NCBI GenBank assembly: GCA_003990745.1
Contig: RBNI01002791.1
Span: 1-17,491, forward strand
Origin: Jimgerdemannia flammicorona
Lineage: Eukaryota > Mucoromycota > Endogonomycetes > Endogonales > Endogonaceae
Reading direction: 5' to 3'
DNA: 17,491 nt
Below are positions 8,998 to 17,491 of this stretch, one piece after another. The position numbers were made by a program, and so were the translations under genes. The number at the start of each line of letters is the position of its first letter. Position 1 is the first letter of the stretch. Below the pieces are notes generated by a model. It had not been told where the DNA came from, searched no databases, and was given only the letters and a program-made list of their open reading frames with translations.

Positions 8998-11900
8998 CTA
9001 GCGAACATTTTGCTCAATTGTGGCCAGAATACTTATGAGATTCGTGTCTACGCAGTTGTTTTCTGAGAGATCGCTTGGGGACGACGGTTGCATATCCAGT
9101 TCATATGCCAGCCTCTTGTGTAATTTGAAAAAGAACCAGCGCATGAGGGTGTTGAACTGGTTCATGCTGTGCGCCTGAAACTTCCACCCTTTGAAGTCTT
9201 CGTGCAGCTTGGTTTCGCGCCATGTTATTCCGTCTGTGTGGTAATCTCCCCAATGCACTATAGCATCATCTTTCCGTTTATCGCACGCCATTGCGCGGAG
9301 CTCATTTGTTTTCCGATTGTGCGTGCCAGCGAGACCAGCTGGTTGGTGACAAGAGTGATGTTTCCTCGTGTTGTCGGTATTGTTGTAATGACCACGCTCC
9401 CCCCAGCAGAGAGCCCCGCACCAGAAGCATGCCTCTGTACAACCGAGCCTTCTCATCACTCTCTCGTCCTGCGACGGATTGGTGAAGGTACCATTCTCAC
9501 GATATCGTCTCATTGTCTCTTCGTTATCGAGAACCTTCAGGATGCTCTCGCGAAACACGTCCACATCTGATGCGATCGCCCCCTTGATCAATTTTTCGTC
9601 AGGTGTGTACTCGATCCAATCTACACCATTGGTGGTATAATGCTTGATGAAGTTTTGCATTTTCTGAATTGTGTCCCCATTTGAGATCTTTTGCCTAACC
9701 TGACGGAATTCGTTGTCAAAAGTGGTGTCGAATTCTTCCTCAGTCTCCGTGAAAACGTGTGCGTCCACCTTGCTCTTGAACCATTGATCGATTCGGTGTT
9801 TTGGATTCCTGAAAAATAAAATTGCCTTCTGAAGTCGCCCTCGTTGGACCTCCACAGCGAGTTCCCGAAGATATAAAAGGCGTACGTTCTGGCTGTTCAG
9901 TATCCAGGAAAGACCTAAAACCGAGTTCACCCTCGCCTCGTTGCCTGCATTCTCGGCTTTCTGCATTATCGCTCGAAACAAGTATTCCCCCACAATGTAG
10001 CCTTCGGAGGCGAATGAAAAGCCATACAGGAGCCTTTTGTCAATGGTTGAACGATACTCCTTCTCCATTCGTCCGAGTATCCGGACCGGGCTATTCTGGT
10101 CGTCCCATTTTCGTTGAATTTGTTCCATCTCCACAATGAATTTCTTGAGAACGTATACTTGTAAGGTGTGCTTGAAGGCGGAGGTCAATTTTACATTAAA
10201 TTGCCGTTCGAATTTGGTGATTGACTCTGTTATGCGTTTGTGGAGAACCCGAACGTCCCCTGTCTTGAAATGATCACTCTCCTGATCATCCAACAAGCGT
10301 CTTGGCAACTGGCCGAATTGGTCTTCCAGCCAGTCTATCTCCGGCTCTTTCAAGTGATGGCGTTTCAATCTACTAAGAAATCCTGATGTATCAATCGCCA
10401 CTATTTTCTTGCGAAGACATACTGGCTCCGCCGAATGATAAAGGTCCATGAGGCTGTCGGGCATATTGCTGTACTCTTGCGTCACTTCGTCGTCGATCTG
10501 TCTTTTCACTGGCACCACGTTATCTTTGGAGGATGCGATACGATATATTTCGTCCCAGATTGAGTCCACTATTGTCTTGCGTTCTTCGTTGGTAAATCGC
10601 TTTCCAGTCGGTTGTTTGTCAAGCTCTTCATTCAGACGATTGTTGATATGCCGCATAAATTCCATGTTATAATTTTGCTTCACCAGTAATGCATCAAGTG
10701 TCTGTGTGAGTATCGTCATGGTGGACTGATGGACGTGCTTAATGTGCCGCTTAATTGTAACCATGGTGCTTTGCTCACAATCTTGACGCTTAACGTGCGC
10801 AAAAAGGTCGTCCCATTCCTTGGCTGCTTCGGCGCATTGCTGGCAGAGTCTGGAAGACGGATTGCCGGTGTTCGCTCTTAAGCAAACTTTCGGTATATTT
10901 ACCAGCTCGCTTGAAACTCTTTCCAAGAAGATCTCTCGCTGCTTGTCATCAACGTTCTGCATGTTGATCCATTGCTGCACTTCGCTCCGAATTTTGTTCT
11001 TCAGCTCCGCTGAATGTACATGGAATGCTGCCTCGATGGCCTCTTTCACCTTAGCAATCATCTCGCCGCGTCCGATGAATTCTATAATCTCTTTAACGTT
11101 TTTGAACTGTACCGAAAAATTTTCATGTGACAATGAACTCCAGTAACTCCGCACGAGAGTATGCCACTCCTTGAAATTCATCTTGTTTTGTGCTTGTTGG
11201 CAGGATTGTAGAATGGTCTCGTACAAATCAACCACATCTTCGTGGTATTGTGCGGATGGAGGGGCGTAGGCACTTGCGCCGTTTTTGAACGGACGGAACT
11301 GTTTTAGCAGGTTGTTCTGTCCTGGCTGCAACCTCATAATCAGATTTTTCAGGCAGTCAGCCCCAGCGGCGCCAATCTGGTCGTCTTTCTTTGTCGCAAG
11401 ATCCAACGCTAACTCCAGAGCTTTGCGGAACTGTTCGGTGCCCTGAGATGACTTGCCCTTATTCCTTTCTGTCAGATGTTGAACCATTAGAAGGTCTGGT
11501 GACATTCCAGCCTCCTCAAGGCGCGTCATTGCTACGATGGCGATTTGCAGGATATCTGTCAAGTCGCGCATGTATTCTCCCAAAATGTTGATGAGTGTTA
11601 GGTTGCTCACACCCATTGCGAACGTTGCCAGCATCCGGTCCTTGCGCTCAGCATTAACGTCGTTCGCTTTCTCCGGGGCACCAAGCCCTTCAGTGTCGAT
11701 GAGCAAGATTGCGTCTACCTGCAGCTTTTCACGGAGATCTTCTTCCAAAAATAACAGCCTCATAAAAAGCCCCCGGGTGCAGCGACCAACCGATACGGCG
11801 AATCGACATGCGAAGAGAGCGTTCAGTAACGTTGACTTCCCGGACGACTGCAATCCGAGTATGGTGACAACGAACACTCGGAGGTTTGGGAATCGTACGC

Positions 11901-14900
11901 AGACATGATCGCATATCGCCGAAAGCCAAGCGTCAGGTATGCTGCTCGAATCCCCATCAAGAAGTTCGATCGCGTGACCAGCAATAAGTAGCTCGGCGTA
12001 TCGTTCGGGAAGTTGCAAGACACTGGCGTTTGCTGGATGATCGCGATTGGCTACAAGGGCAATCTCATAAATCTGTCCAAGTTCTCGGAAGAAATGTTCC
12101 GCACCGAGGTTTATACTGTCAACGCGTTCCATGGCATGAGCAATTTGCGTACGTATTCTCCTTTGAACCTCGCTCTTGTCTTTTAGGCCCAGTGTACGCC
12201 AGAGCTCCTCTTGACACTTTGCAACCTGTGCTCGGGATGCCGATGATTCCTCTGTAGAAAGTCTAGAGAGATCACGCTCCAAATGGGCAAGAGCTCGTTG
12301 CCGTTGCGCCAGCGGTAAATTCAATACTTTTACAAACAACGAAATCAATTTTCTCAGATCCGGATTGTCACTCCATAGTCGATATTCATCCTGCGATTGA
12401 TATTTCTGTGGCGATGCAGCGGAAAGGGCAGCTGAGCGGTTTGCCTGAATTCGCATGGTTTTCCTCGTTTTGTAGCAAGTCCTTTCAGTTACAAATTTCA
12501 CTAGATTTCGTGACTCCAAGCACTCAATCCCTTCCGTAAACCTGAGAGAGCTGCCAAGCTGGATATCCTTAAAATTCCCAAACGCTTGTGATGTTCGGAC
12601 CACAGAATTCAGAGCTTGATCGAACATGGAACGGACCTTGGCGAGTGTCCCGTCCTCCATAAGTCGCTTTGTGTCGATGACGTTTTCTTCGGGCTCCTCG
12701 CTCCCGTCAACAGGGTCCACCATGGCGTAAACAATCTGGTCGTCGGAATCGATCATCTGGTTAAATTTGTTCCACTTATCTTCATCGCAATCTGGCATCA
12801 TGAAAACCAAGAACACGGAAGCGAACTGGTTCAAGAATTGAATTACGTCTGGATATTCGACTGCATCGCCATGCAAATTCGCAAGTAGGACAATTGATTT
12901 TTCGCCTCTTCCATAATATCTCTCTAAGACGAATTTCCAGAGACTAGTGCCACAGGTTTCCTGCGTTAACCAGGTAAATTCAACACTTCCATCAAGTGTA
13001 CGGGGCTTCCCTCGTTCGGCACCAGGCTCGGCGCGTGATGAGAACATGTTTTTCGTAATCATCACTTGATTCAGGATAGTGCTCTTCCCTGTTGTTGAAT
13101 GCGTTCCGAGGCGAATGGCAACGAGCAATTGAAAGGGACTTTGAAAGAGATGGTTTTCCACGATCATCCCGGGCTCAGACTCCCACTTAATTGTAGGACC
13201 GAGAAGAGAGGGGAGCATCACCTTGTACACGTTCTCTTGCTCCAAGTCAGGTATCACCAAAGGGAGCGGCATAGGGAATTGTGAAATTATTCGGACGATG
13301 TCTTGCGCCACGGTACTACGTGCGGAGCAGAGAAGTCCGGAGATACAGTCAAACCGTGAGAGGGGCGTGACACGTGCCAACTGAGTGCTAGCTGTGTTAG
13401 CGGGCGCTTTAACCAGCCTCCTGCCAAAAGAAGGGCCAACCTTGGCGGATCCACCACCACTAGCTGGGACAGATTTTGTTTCGTCTTGCACAAGAGCAGA
13501 GACATTCTCCGAACGAAGCACGTCAGTTCCCCACATTTTCACTCTCTGAATAATAAACGGGAGTACAGTGTTTACACAAGCAGCCATGTTCGCCGCGGGG
13601 ATCTTTGGGGATGCGATGATGGAATGAAGCTTCACGAAGTCAGTTGGTGTGATTGCAGATAGCGTTTCGCCCATCACAGATTGCCATTTCTCGTGTATTT
13701 CTAAGGGACCGTCGCGAATGTTGAATTCTACGTCGCAGATGTCCGTCTCCTCGAAGTTGTCGATATCGAGGCGGAAGAGGACTTGTTCTGATGGAGTTGT
13801 TGGTGTGTCAAGTATCGGCTCTTTCCATTGCTCGAGGTTTTGCCAGGCATCCTTAATATGTTTCAGTTGCCAAGGCTCCTTGAATACCTTCTTTTCCGTG
13901 TCCCAGTAGAACAGAACATTGGCTTCAGAAAGCGATCTCTCGAGGTCTTGATTCGTCACAAGCGACTCCGCAAATACTTTACGGAATAACTCTGGCACCT
14001 CGTCATTATTGCTTATAATTCCACCTAGTGTTAGCATAACATCTTCAATAGTGTTCAATTTGCCGGGCATCTCGAACTTCTCCCAAGCATATTTCTCCTT
14101 CAGATTGTTGCGTATATCTTGAGGTAAGTAGTTGGGAAGCGGTGCATTTTCGTCGATGGATTTGCGCACCATGGAAGCAATTGTATCCGAGACGACCTGT
14201 TCTTTGATTCCAGCACGAGCAAGATATAAGAATCGAGAGTTTTGCCACAAGTCCGACCATTGCGCTTCCGTAAATTGGCTTTCCGACGACAATGAATTGA
14301 AAAACTTGACGATGGCATGACGATCTTCCTTACGATTTAAGATATCGATACCGATGAGCCGATCCAGTTCGTAGTGAAGAACAGATAGCTGAGGGTCATA
14401 GGCATGCTTTGCGAGAAATGAGACTATGTGGTACAGTTGTCGGTTCTCCAGATACGTGTCCATTTCTTCCTTCCTACGTAGCTCCCCGAAGCGATCGACA
14501 TACATCGTTAGAGCTGGGTAGACATTCAACGACGTCGGGAATTCTTCATTTCCAATCTGAGACATTTGGCGTAGTAGGGAGCTTAAAACCGTAATTTGTA
14601 GAAACGCGCACGTATCGCCAGAAGCTACTGATCGTTTGTTCAGGCTTCCCAAAACTGCTTTGCATCGGGGCTTGAAATCGTAATCTATTGAATCCACAAT
14701 AGCCTTTCTGACTTCATCTGGGCATCGTGGGTCGTCCATTACGGCTTTGACGGGGAGCTCGGCCGCTTTTTTCAACTCCTCACTCATTTCTTCTGGCAAT
14801 GATAGAACGTGTTCGATGGTCGACCTTGCCGACTCAACTTTCTCCAAGAATGGGTCTTGAGAATTCACCCAGGCGGTTATGGCGCCACAGAGTGATTTGC

Positions 14901-17184
14901 AATTCTGCTTGCTTATTATCTTTTCGCTGAATCGGCCAACCCATCCATGCGGTATTAGAAGCCGCTCTATTTCGGGGTGTTGTCGAACGACGTGACGAGC
15001 GATCGTAGAGATTACATTGACTGTGTCGCCTGCAAGAATACTGCGTGCGACATCCAAGGCATCACTGAGTGATTGATCGGGCAGTTTCTGAAATGCCGGC
15101 ATTTCGAATCTCGCTGAATCCGGCCTGTGCCCGCTGACTTTCGGCATCGTTTTCATGAGTTCGATGGCAAAGCGGGCGCGATCAGGATAGAGTGAATGAT
15201 CGAGGGAGTAAGGTGACAAGAAGGAGAAATCCGGTTCTTGGGAGTCCTGGGGCTTGTTGTTTGCGAGGTGCACGAGAATGAGAAGATCCAAATTGTCCAG
15301 ACATACGGCACGAAGCTCTCCACCGCGAAACACGCATAAAAGAGGCGCTGCGTAGAGATTCGCGGGCCCTAGAGTGCCAACTATCCATTCAATATCCCCA
15401 AACGTCAGCTGAGATCGCAATGTACGAAGCTGAATTACGGCGTCCAACGCGTCCAAGGAGACAAATAACTTCCACTTTGTATCGTCTTCAGAGTGACGGC
15501 AACTCAAACGCTCGAGCGTATCCATACGGGAGCGAGCGAGGTATACCCCCTGGTTAAAGTTCAACATGGACACCAATTCGTTCAAATCATTTAAACGCTC
15601 TTGTTGCAACGGTAGGTGCTTTCCGAACTGAGAGGCGTTAATTTCGTGGAATCGCGTCTCGATTGGCTCGCCCATTCCCACCGCGACACTCAAAATACTA
15701 AGGACGTGAGGAATGTTGACTGCATGGTGAATTGCTGCTTTGTCATACACTTTGATGGTCAGAGAAAACTCATCCGAAATGCAGGGTAGCGCGATTCCAA
15801 CATCGACGCCATTCTGCTGGAGTAATTTTCTGAGGGCAAAAAGGTGGCGAAACGCGCCGTCGGAGGACTGTCCACCAGTGCGCAGCAATATTTTGATATT
15901 CGTTTCCGTATTTATCCAATCGTCCAATTCGTGGGGATTGCTGAAGAGAGTGATATCCACTTTCATTAGTTTGGCGCCGCCTTCATGTACTCCTCTTAAT
16001 TCGCCTTTTCCGCTGAGCACAAATTCTTCGATCTTGGCGTACACGTTCATCACGCTGAATTCGCATGCCGAGTATTCGCGCACAATTTTGACAAGATCCA
16101 CATCTTTACTGCGGGCAATCTTGTAAGCTTCGAGGGCCTTGTAAGCGCGCCCGAAATAAATGTCGGCGGCCTCCCGCAGTTCCTTTTCGTAAATCGTGAT
16201 TTGTTCCGACAATGGAGACTTGGGATCCGACAAGATGACGTGCAGACGTGGTTCGATCTCCAGCACACTGTTCCAGACGTACCCGGAGATCCGAAAATCC
16301 TGAAGAGCCAGAAGTATCACGCGGAAACGTTCCAATATATCGTCATGCAATTGCAAGTATAGCTTTTCCAATTTCAAGTCGAGGAACTGACCCACAGGGA
16401 CAAGCTCAAAGCGAATGGGCACCCCCGTGATGCTCGCGTCGATGATTTGAAAGTGTCGTTCGGCGGCAATATGTGTATCTATCTTCTCTACCAGTTCGAA
16501 CACTTGTTTGATAGTCGACGGCTGGGTCTTCATTGGCGGTTTGGATTGCACAATGATCCGCGTTTCGTGACCACCCCCGTTCTCGGCGTCCATGAGCTCC
16601 AGTTCAGCCTTCAAAGACGTATCGATGGGGCCATATGCGAGTTTTCCAAGTACTCTGTTCTTGCCTTCACGGCTCGATGTCTCCCGCGAGATGAATATAT
16701 GGGCATTCACCTCCGCACCGAGGGTCATGCCGCATACCACATGAGTTGCCTTGATTTCACCACTAAGGAGCCGATTCTTCACCGAATCATCCACAATTTC
16801 TTTGACCTGGGGAAGCAGCTTGACCGAGTAGCTTTCAAGGAGGTATTGAACGACGAGGTGCCCGTCACTAGCGTTTTTGATGGCGTCGTCGTATTCGACT
16901 TTGATGAGGCCGGACAACAGCTCAATAGACATCGCACCGCCGATGTTAGCCATCTTGAATTTGTCCTCGGCGCTTCTCACACGGGTTAGGCGGTAGTCAA
17001 AATTCTGAAGGGATTCGGCCTTCATGTGTCCTTTTTCAGGTTCCTTGGTGAACAGGTTGGAGCCGGAGGGCTTGGAAAGGTGGCAGTCCCAAAGGTCCCC
17101 AAGACCACATACTCCATCTTTGAGCTTCGGAAATGTGAAGCTCATATCCTCCACGTACAAGCCTTCTTGTTTAGGAATAATCAT
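8998..17184 (-). CDS. Giant SNTX-like (MACPF-related) / VLIG-type GTPase fusion, 2728 residues, intronless
   Basis: Single ORF from ATG 17184 (in-frame TAA 12 bases upstream) to TAG 8998-9000. Residues 1-265 resemble the stonustoxin-branch MACPF-like domain: DLWDCHL near the start, SAEDK, LLSGLI, THVV (147-150), LGAEV, and closing GVPIRFELVP (from 254). Then come a helical segment (~265-405) and a thioredoxin-like segment (~409-515), the order seen in SNTX proteins, and about 780 residues of mostly helical, unassigned sequence. The VLIG/URGCP part has QFPMPLPLVIPD (1302-1313), first P-loop GTHSTTGKS (1360-1368), ANLHGDA (Asp1440), EHFFRELGQIYE (1696-1707), second P-loop GLQSSGKST (1777-1785), GRCTRG (Thr1803), DTEGLG (1830-1835) and QHLTERNK (1902-1909, the G4 position). 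Another helical region and a CxxCGALCW Cys/His cluster (2586 on) end it. There is no signal peptide or membrane anchor, so it is probably cytosolic. A defence or recognition role is inferred only. Confidence 0.85.
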   Translation of the reverse strand: MIIPKQEGLYVEDMSFTFPKLKDGVCGLGDLWDCHLSKPSGSNLFTKEPEKGHMKAESLQNFDYRLTRVRSAEDKFKMANIGGAMSIELLSGLIKVEYDDAIKNASDGHLVVQYLLESYSVKLLPQVKEIVDDSVKNRLLSGEIKATHVVCGMTLGAEVNAHIFISRETSSREGKNRVLGKLAYGPIDTSLKAELELMDAENGGGHETRIIVQSKPPMKTQPSTIKQVFELVEKIDTHIAAERHFQIIDASITGVPIRFELVPVGQFLDLKLEKLYLQLHDDILERFRVILLALQDFRISGYVWNSVLEIEPRLHVILSDPKSPLSEQITIYEKELREAADIYFGRAYKALEAYKIARSKDVDLVKIVREYSACEFSVMNVYAKIEEFVLSGKGELRGVHEGGAKLMKVDITLFSNPHELDDWINTETNIKILLRTGGQSSDGAFRHLFALRKLLQQNGVDVGIALPCISDEFSLTIKVYDKAAIHHAVNIPHVLSILSVAVGMGEPIETRFHEINASQFGKHLPLQQERLNDLNELVSMLNFNQGVYLARSRMDTLERLSCRHSEDDTKWKLFVSLDALDAVIQLRTLRSQLTFGDIEWIVGTLGPANLYAAPLLCVFRGGELRAVCLDNLDLLILVHLANNKPQDSQEPDFSFLSPYSLDHSLYPDRARFAIELMKTMPKVSGHRPDSARFEMPAFQKLPDQSLSDALDVARSILAGDTVNVISTIARHVVRQHPEIERLLIPHGWVGRFSEKIISKQNCKSLCGAITAWVNSQDPFLEKVESARSTIEHVLSLPEEMSEELKKAAELPVKAVMDDPRCPDEVRKAIVDSIDYDFKPRCKAVLGSLNKRSVASGDTCAFLQITVLSSLLRQMSQIGNEEFPTSLNVYPALTMYVDRFGELRRKEEMDTYLENRQLYHIVSFLAKHAYDPQLSVLHYELDRLIGIDILNRKEDRHAIVKFFNSLSSESQFTEAQWSDLWQNSRFLYLARAGIKEQVVSDTIASMVRKSIDENAPLPNYLPQDIRNNLKEKYAWEKFEMPGKLNTIEDVMLTLGGIISNNDEVPELFRKVFAESLVTNQDLERSLSEANVLFYWDTEKKVFKEPWQLKHIKDAWQNLEQWKEPILDTPTTPSEQVLFRLDIDNFEETDICDVEFNIRDGPLEIHEKWQSVMGETLSAITPTDFVKLHSIIASPKIPAANMAACVNTVLPFIIQRVKMWGTDVLRSENVSALVQDETKSVPASGGGSAKVGPSFGRRLVKAPANTASTQLARVTPLSRFDCISGLLCSARSTVAQDIVRIISQFPMPLPLVIPDLEQENVYKVMLPSLLGPTIKWESEPGMIVENHLFQSPFQLLVAIRLGTHSTTGKSTILNQVMITKNMFSSRAEPGAERGKPRTLDGSVEFTWLTQETCGTSLWKFVLERYYGRGEKSIVLLANLHGDAVEYPDVIQFLNQFASVFLVFMMPDCDEDKWNKFNQMIDSDDQIVYAMVDPVDGSEEPEENVIDTKRLMEDGTLAKVRSMFDQALNSVVRTSQAFGNFKDIQLGSSLRFTEGIECLESRNLVKFVTERTCYKTRKTMRIQANRSAALSAASPQKYQSQDEYRLWSDNPDLRKLISLFVKVLNLPLAQRQRALAHLERDLSRLSTEESSASRAQVAKCQEELWRTLGLKDKSEVQRRIRTQIAHAMERVDSINLGAEHFFRELGQIYEIALVANRDHPANASVLQLPERYAELLIAGHAIELLDGDSSSIPDAWLSAICDHVCVRFPNLRVFVVTILGLQSSGKSTLLNALFACRFAVSVGRCTRGLFMRLLFLEEDLREKLQVDAILLIDTEGLGAPEKANDVNAERKDRMLATFAMGVSNLTLINILGEYMRDLTDILQIAIVAMTRLEEAGMSPDLLMVQHLTERNKGKSSQGTEQFRKALELALDLATKKDDQIGAAGADCLKNLIMRLQPGQNNLLKQFRPFKNGASAYAPPSAQYHEDVVDLYETILQSCQQAQNKMNFKEWHTLVRSYWSSLSHENFSVQFKNVKEIIEFIGRGEMIAKVKEAIEAAFHVHSAELKNKIRSEVQQWINMQNVDDKQREIFLERVSSELVNIPKVCLRANTGNPSSRLCQQCAEAAKEWDDLFAHVKRQDCEQSTMVTIKRHIKHVHQSTMTILTQTLDALLVKQNYNMEFMRHINNRLNEELDKQPTGKRFTNEERKTIVDSIWDEIYRIASSKDNVVPVKRQIDDEVTQEYSNMPDSLMDLYHSAEPVCLRKKIVAIDTSGFLSRLKRHHLKEPEIDWLEDQFGQLPRRLLDDQESDHFKTGDVRVLHKRITESITKFERQFNVKLTSAFKHTLQVYVLKKFIVEMEQIQRKWDDQNSPVRILGRMEKEYRSTIDKRLLYGFSFASEGYIVGEYLFRAIMQKAENAGNEARVNSVLGLSWILNSQNVRLLYLRELAVEVQRGRLQKAILFFRNPKHRIDQWFKSKVDAHVFTETEEEFDTTFDNEFRQVRQKISNGDTIQKMQNFIKHYTTNGVDWIEYTPDEKLIKGAIASDVDVFRESILKVLDNEETMRRYRENGTFTNPSQDERVMRRLGCTEACFWCGALCWGERGHYNNTDNTRKHHSCHQPAGLAGTHNRKTNELRAMACDKRKDDAIVHWGDYHTDGITWRETKLHEDFKGWKFQAHSMNQFNTLMRWFFFKLHKRLAYELDMQPSSPSDLSENNCVDTNLISILATIEQNVR

Positions 17185-17491
17185 ACTGCTTGATTACTGT
17201 AAAAAAAAAAAAAAAAAAAAAAAAGAAAAAAATTGAGCAACGCAAGGTTATAAACTCATGTCGTTCCAGAATCAGGAACCACAATCCCCAAATGATAAAA
17301 GTGCCTCGAAAAACGCATAAATAGGTATGTAAAAAGAAGAAAAATGTATTTAGTGATACTAACCACAATGCTTCGACCGTTATACTTATGCTGGTAAGTA
17401 TGCGATATTTTAAAGTCGTAGGAATCCTGCAAGAGCCGGAGTAAGTCGAAATGTCAATAGTCGCAAAATAACGGGAATATTCGGGGGGGGG
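17185..17491 (-). other. 5' flank of the giant gene, possible leader intron
   Basis: Reading on the minus strand, 24 T (17201-17224) are followed by ACAG and, 12 bases later, by the ATG. A pyrimidine tract plus CAG is a good acceptor context, and a GTTAGT donor candidate sits at 17363-17358, which would give a 167-bp intron in the leader. An upstream coding exon using this acceptor in phase would run into TAA at once. No other gene is visible. The window ends in nine G. Confidence 0.4.
17201..17224. repeat. 24-base A/T homopolymer just upstream of the giant gene
   Basis: A on plus, T on minus, with a further interrupted A tract to 17231. In the minus-strand gene it acts either as a poly(dT) promoter element that excludes nucleosomes or as the pyrimidine tract of a leader intron. 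Confidence 0.8.

Noticed and set aside
16447..16989. 180-codon plus-strand ORF
   Set aside because: Antisense to the SNTX-like domain of the giant gene, with no recognisable family features.
8998..17184. Giant gene as a processed retrocopy
   Set aside because: Lack of introns suggested it, but a retrocopy should have A residues after its stop on the minus strand (T on plus, just below 8998). None is there; the homopolymer lies at the 5' end instead.

Overview
The window looks like nuclear DNA of an early-diverging fungus, for example a chytrid or monoblepharid lineage. This is an inference from four things: short introns (about 70-140 bp) with GT-AG ends and CTAAC-like branch points, a half-size ABCA transporter, an OMS1-type mitochondrial methyltransferase, and a very large VLIG-type GTPase. 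Nothing bacterial is visible. The window starts in an A run and ends in a G run, so it may be a whole contig cut at homopolymers.

Layout. (1) 39-4786, minus strand: a 16-exon ABCA half transporter with one transmembrane domain and one nucleotide-binding domain, about 1013 residues visible, 3' end beyond the left edge. (2) 4787-5879: gene-poor DNA with two tandem-repeat arrays, a CCAAT palindrome and a 41-base A run. (3) 5880-7199, minus strand: a four-exon zinc-dependent alcohol/formaldehyde dehydrogenase, complete, 356 residues. (4) 7200-7469: a compact divergent promoter with interleaved inverted repeats. (5) 7470-8597, plus strand: a two-exon OMS1-like membrane-anchored methyltransferase, 341 residues. 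(6) 8598-8997: convergent 3' region. (7) 8998-17184, minus strand: one uninterrupted ORF of 2728 codons. (8) 17185-17491: 5' flank of that gene.

The most interesting object is the giant ORF. Its first ~265 residues resemble the MACPF-like domain of the stonustoxin (SNTX) branch of the perforin superfamily, followed by a helical and a thioredoxin-like segment in the order seen in SNTX proteins. The rest is a VLIG/URGCP-type giant GTPase with two P-loops and a C-terminal Cys/His cluster. A membrane-attack-type module joined to an interferon-inducible-type giant GTPase suggests an intracellular defence or recognition protein. That role is inferred from domains only.

The three ordinary genes are housekeeping or metabolic: lipid transport, aldehyde/alcohol oxidation, and mitochondrial methyl transfer. 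Nothing shows that they act with the giant gene, which differs from them in having no introns and a somewhat lower GC content in the lines sampled.
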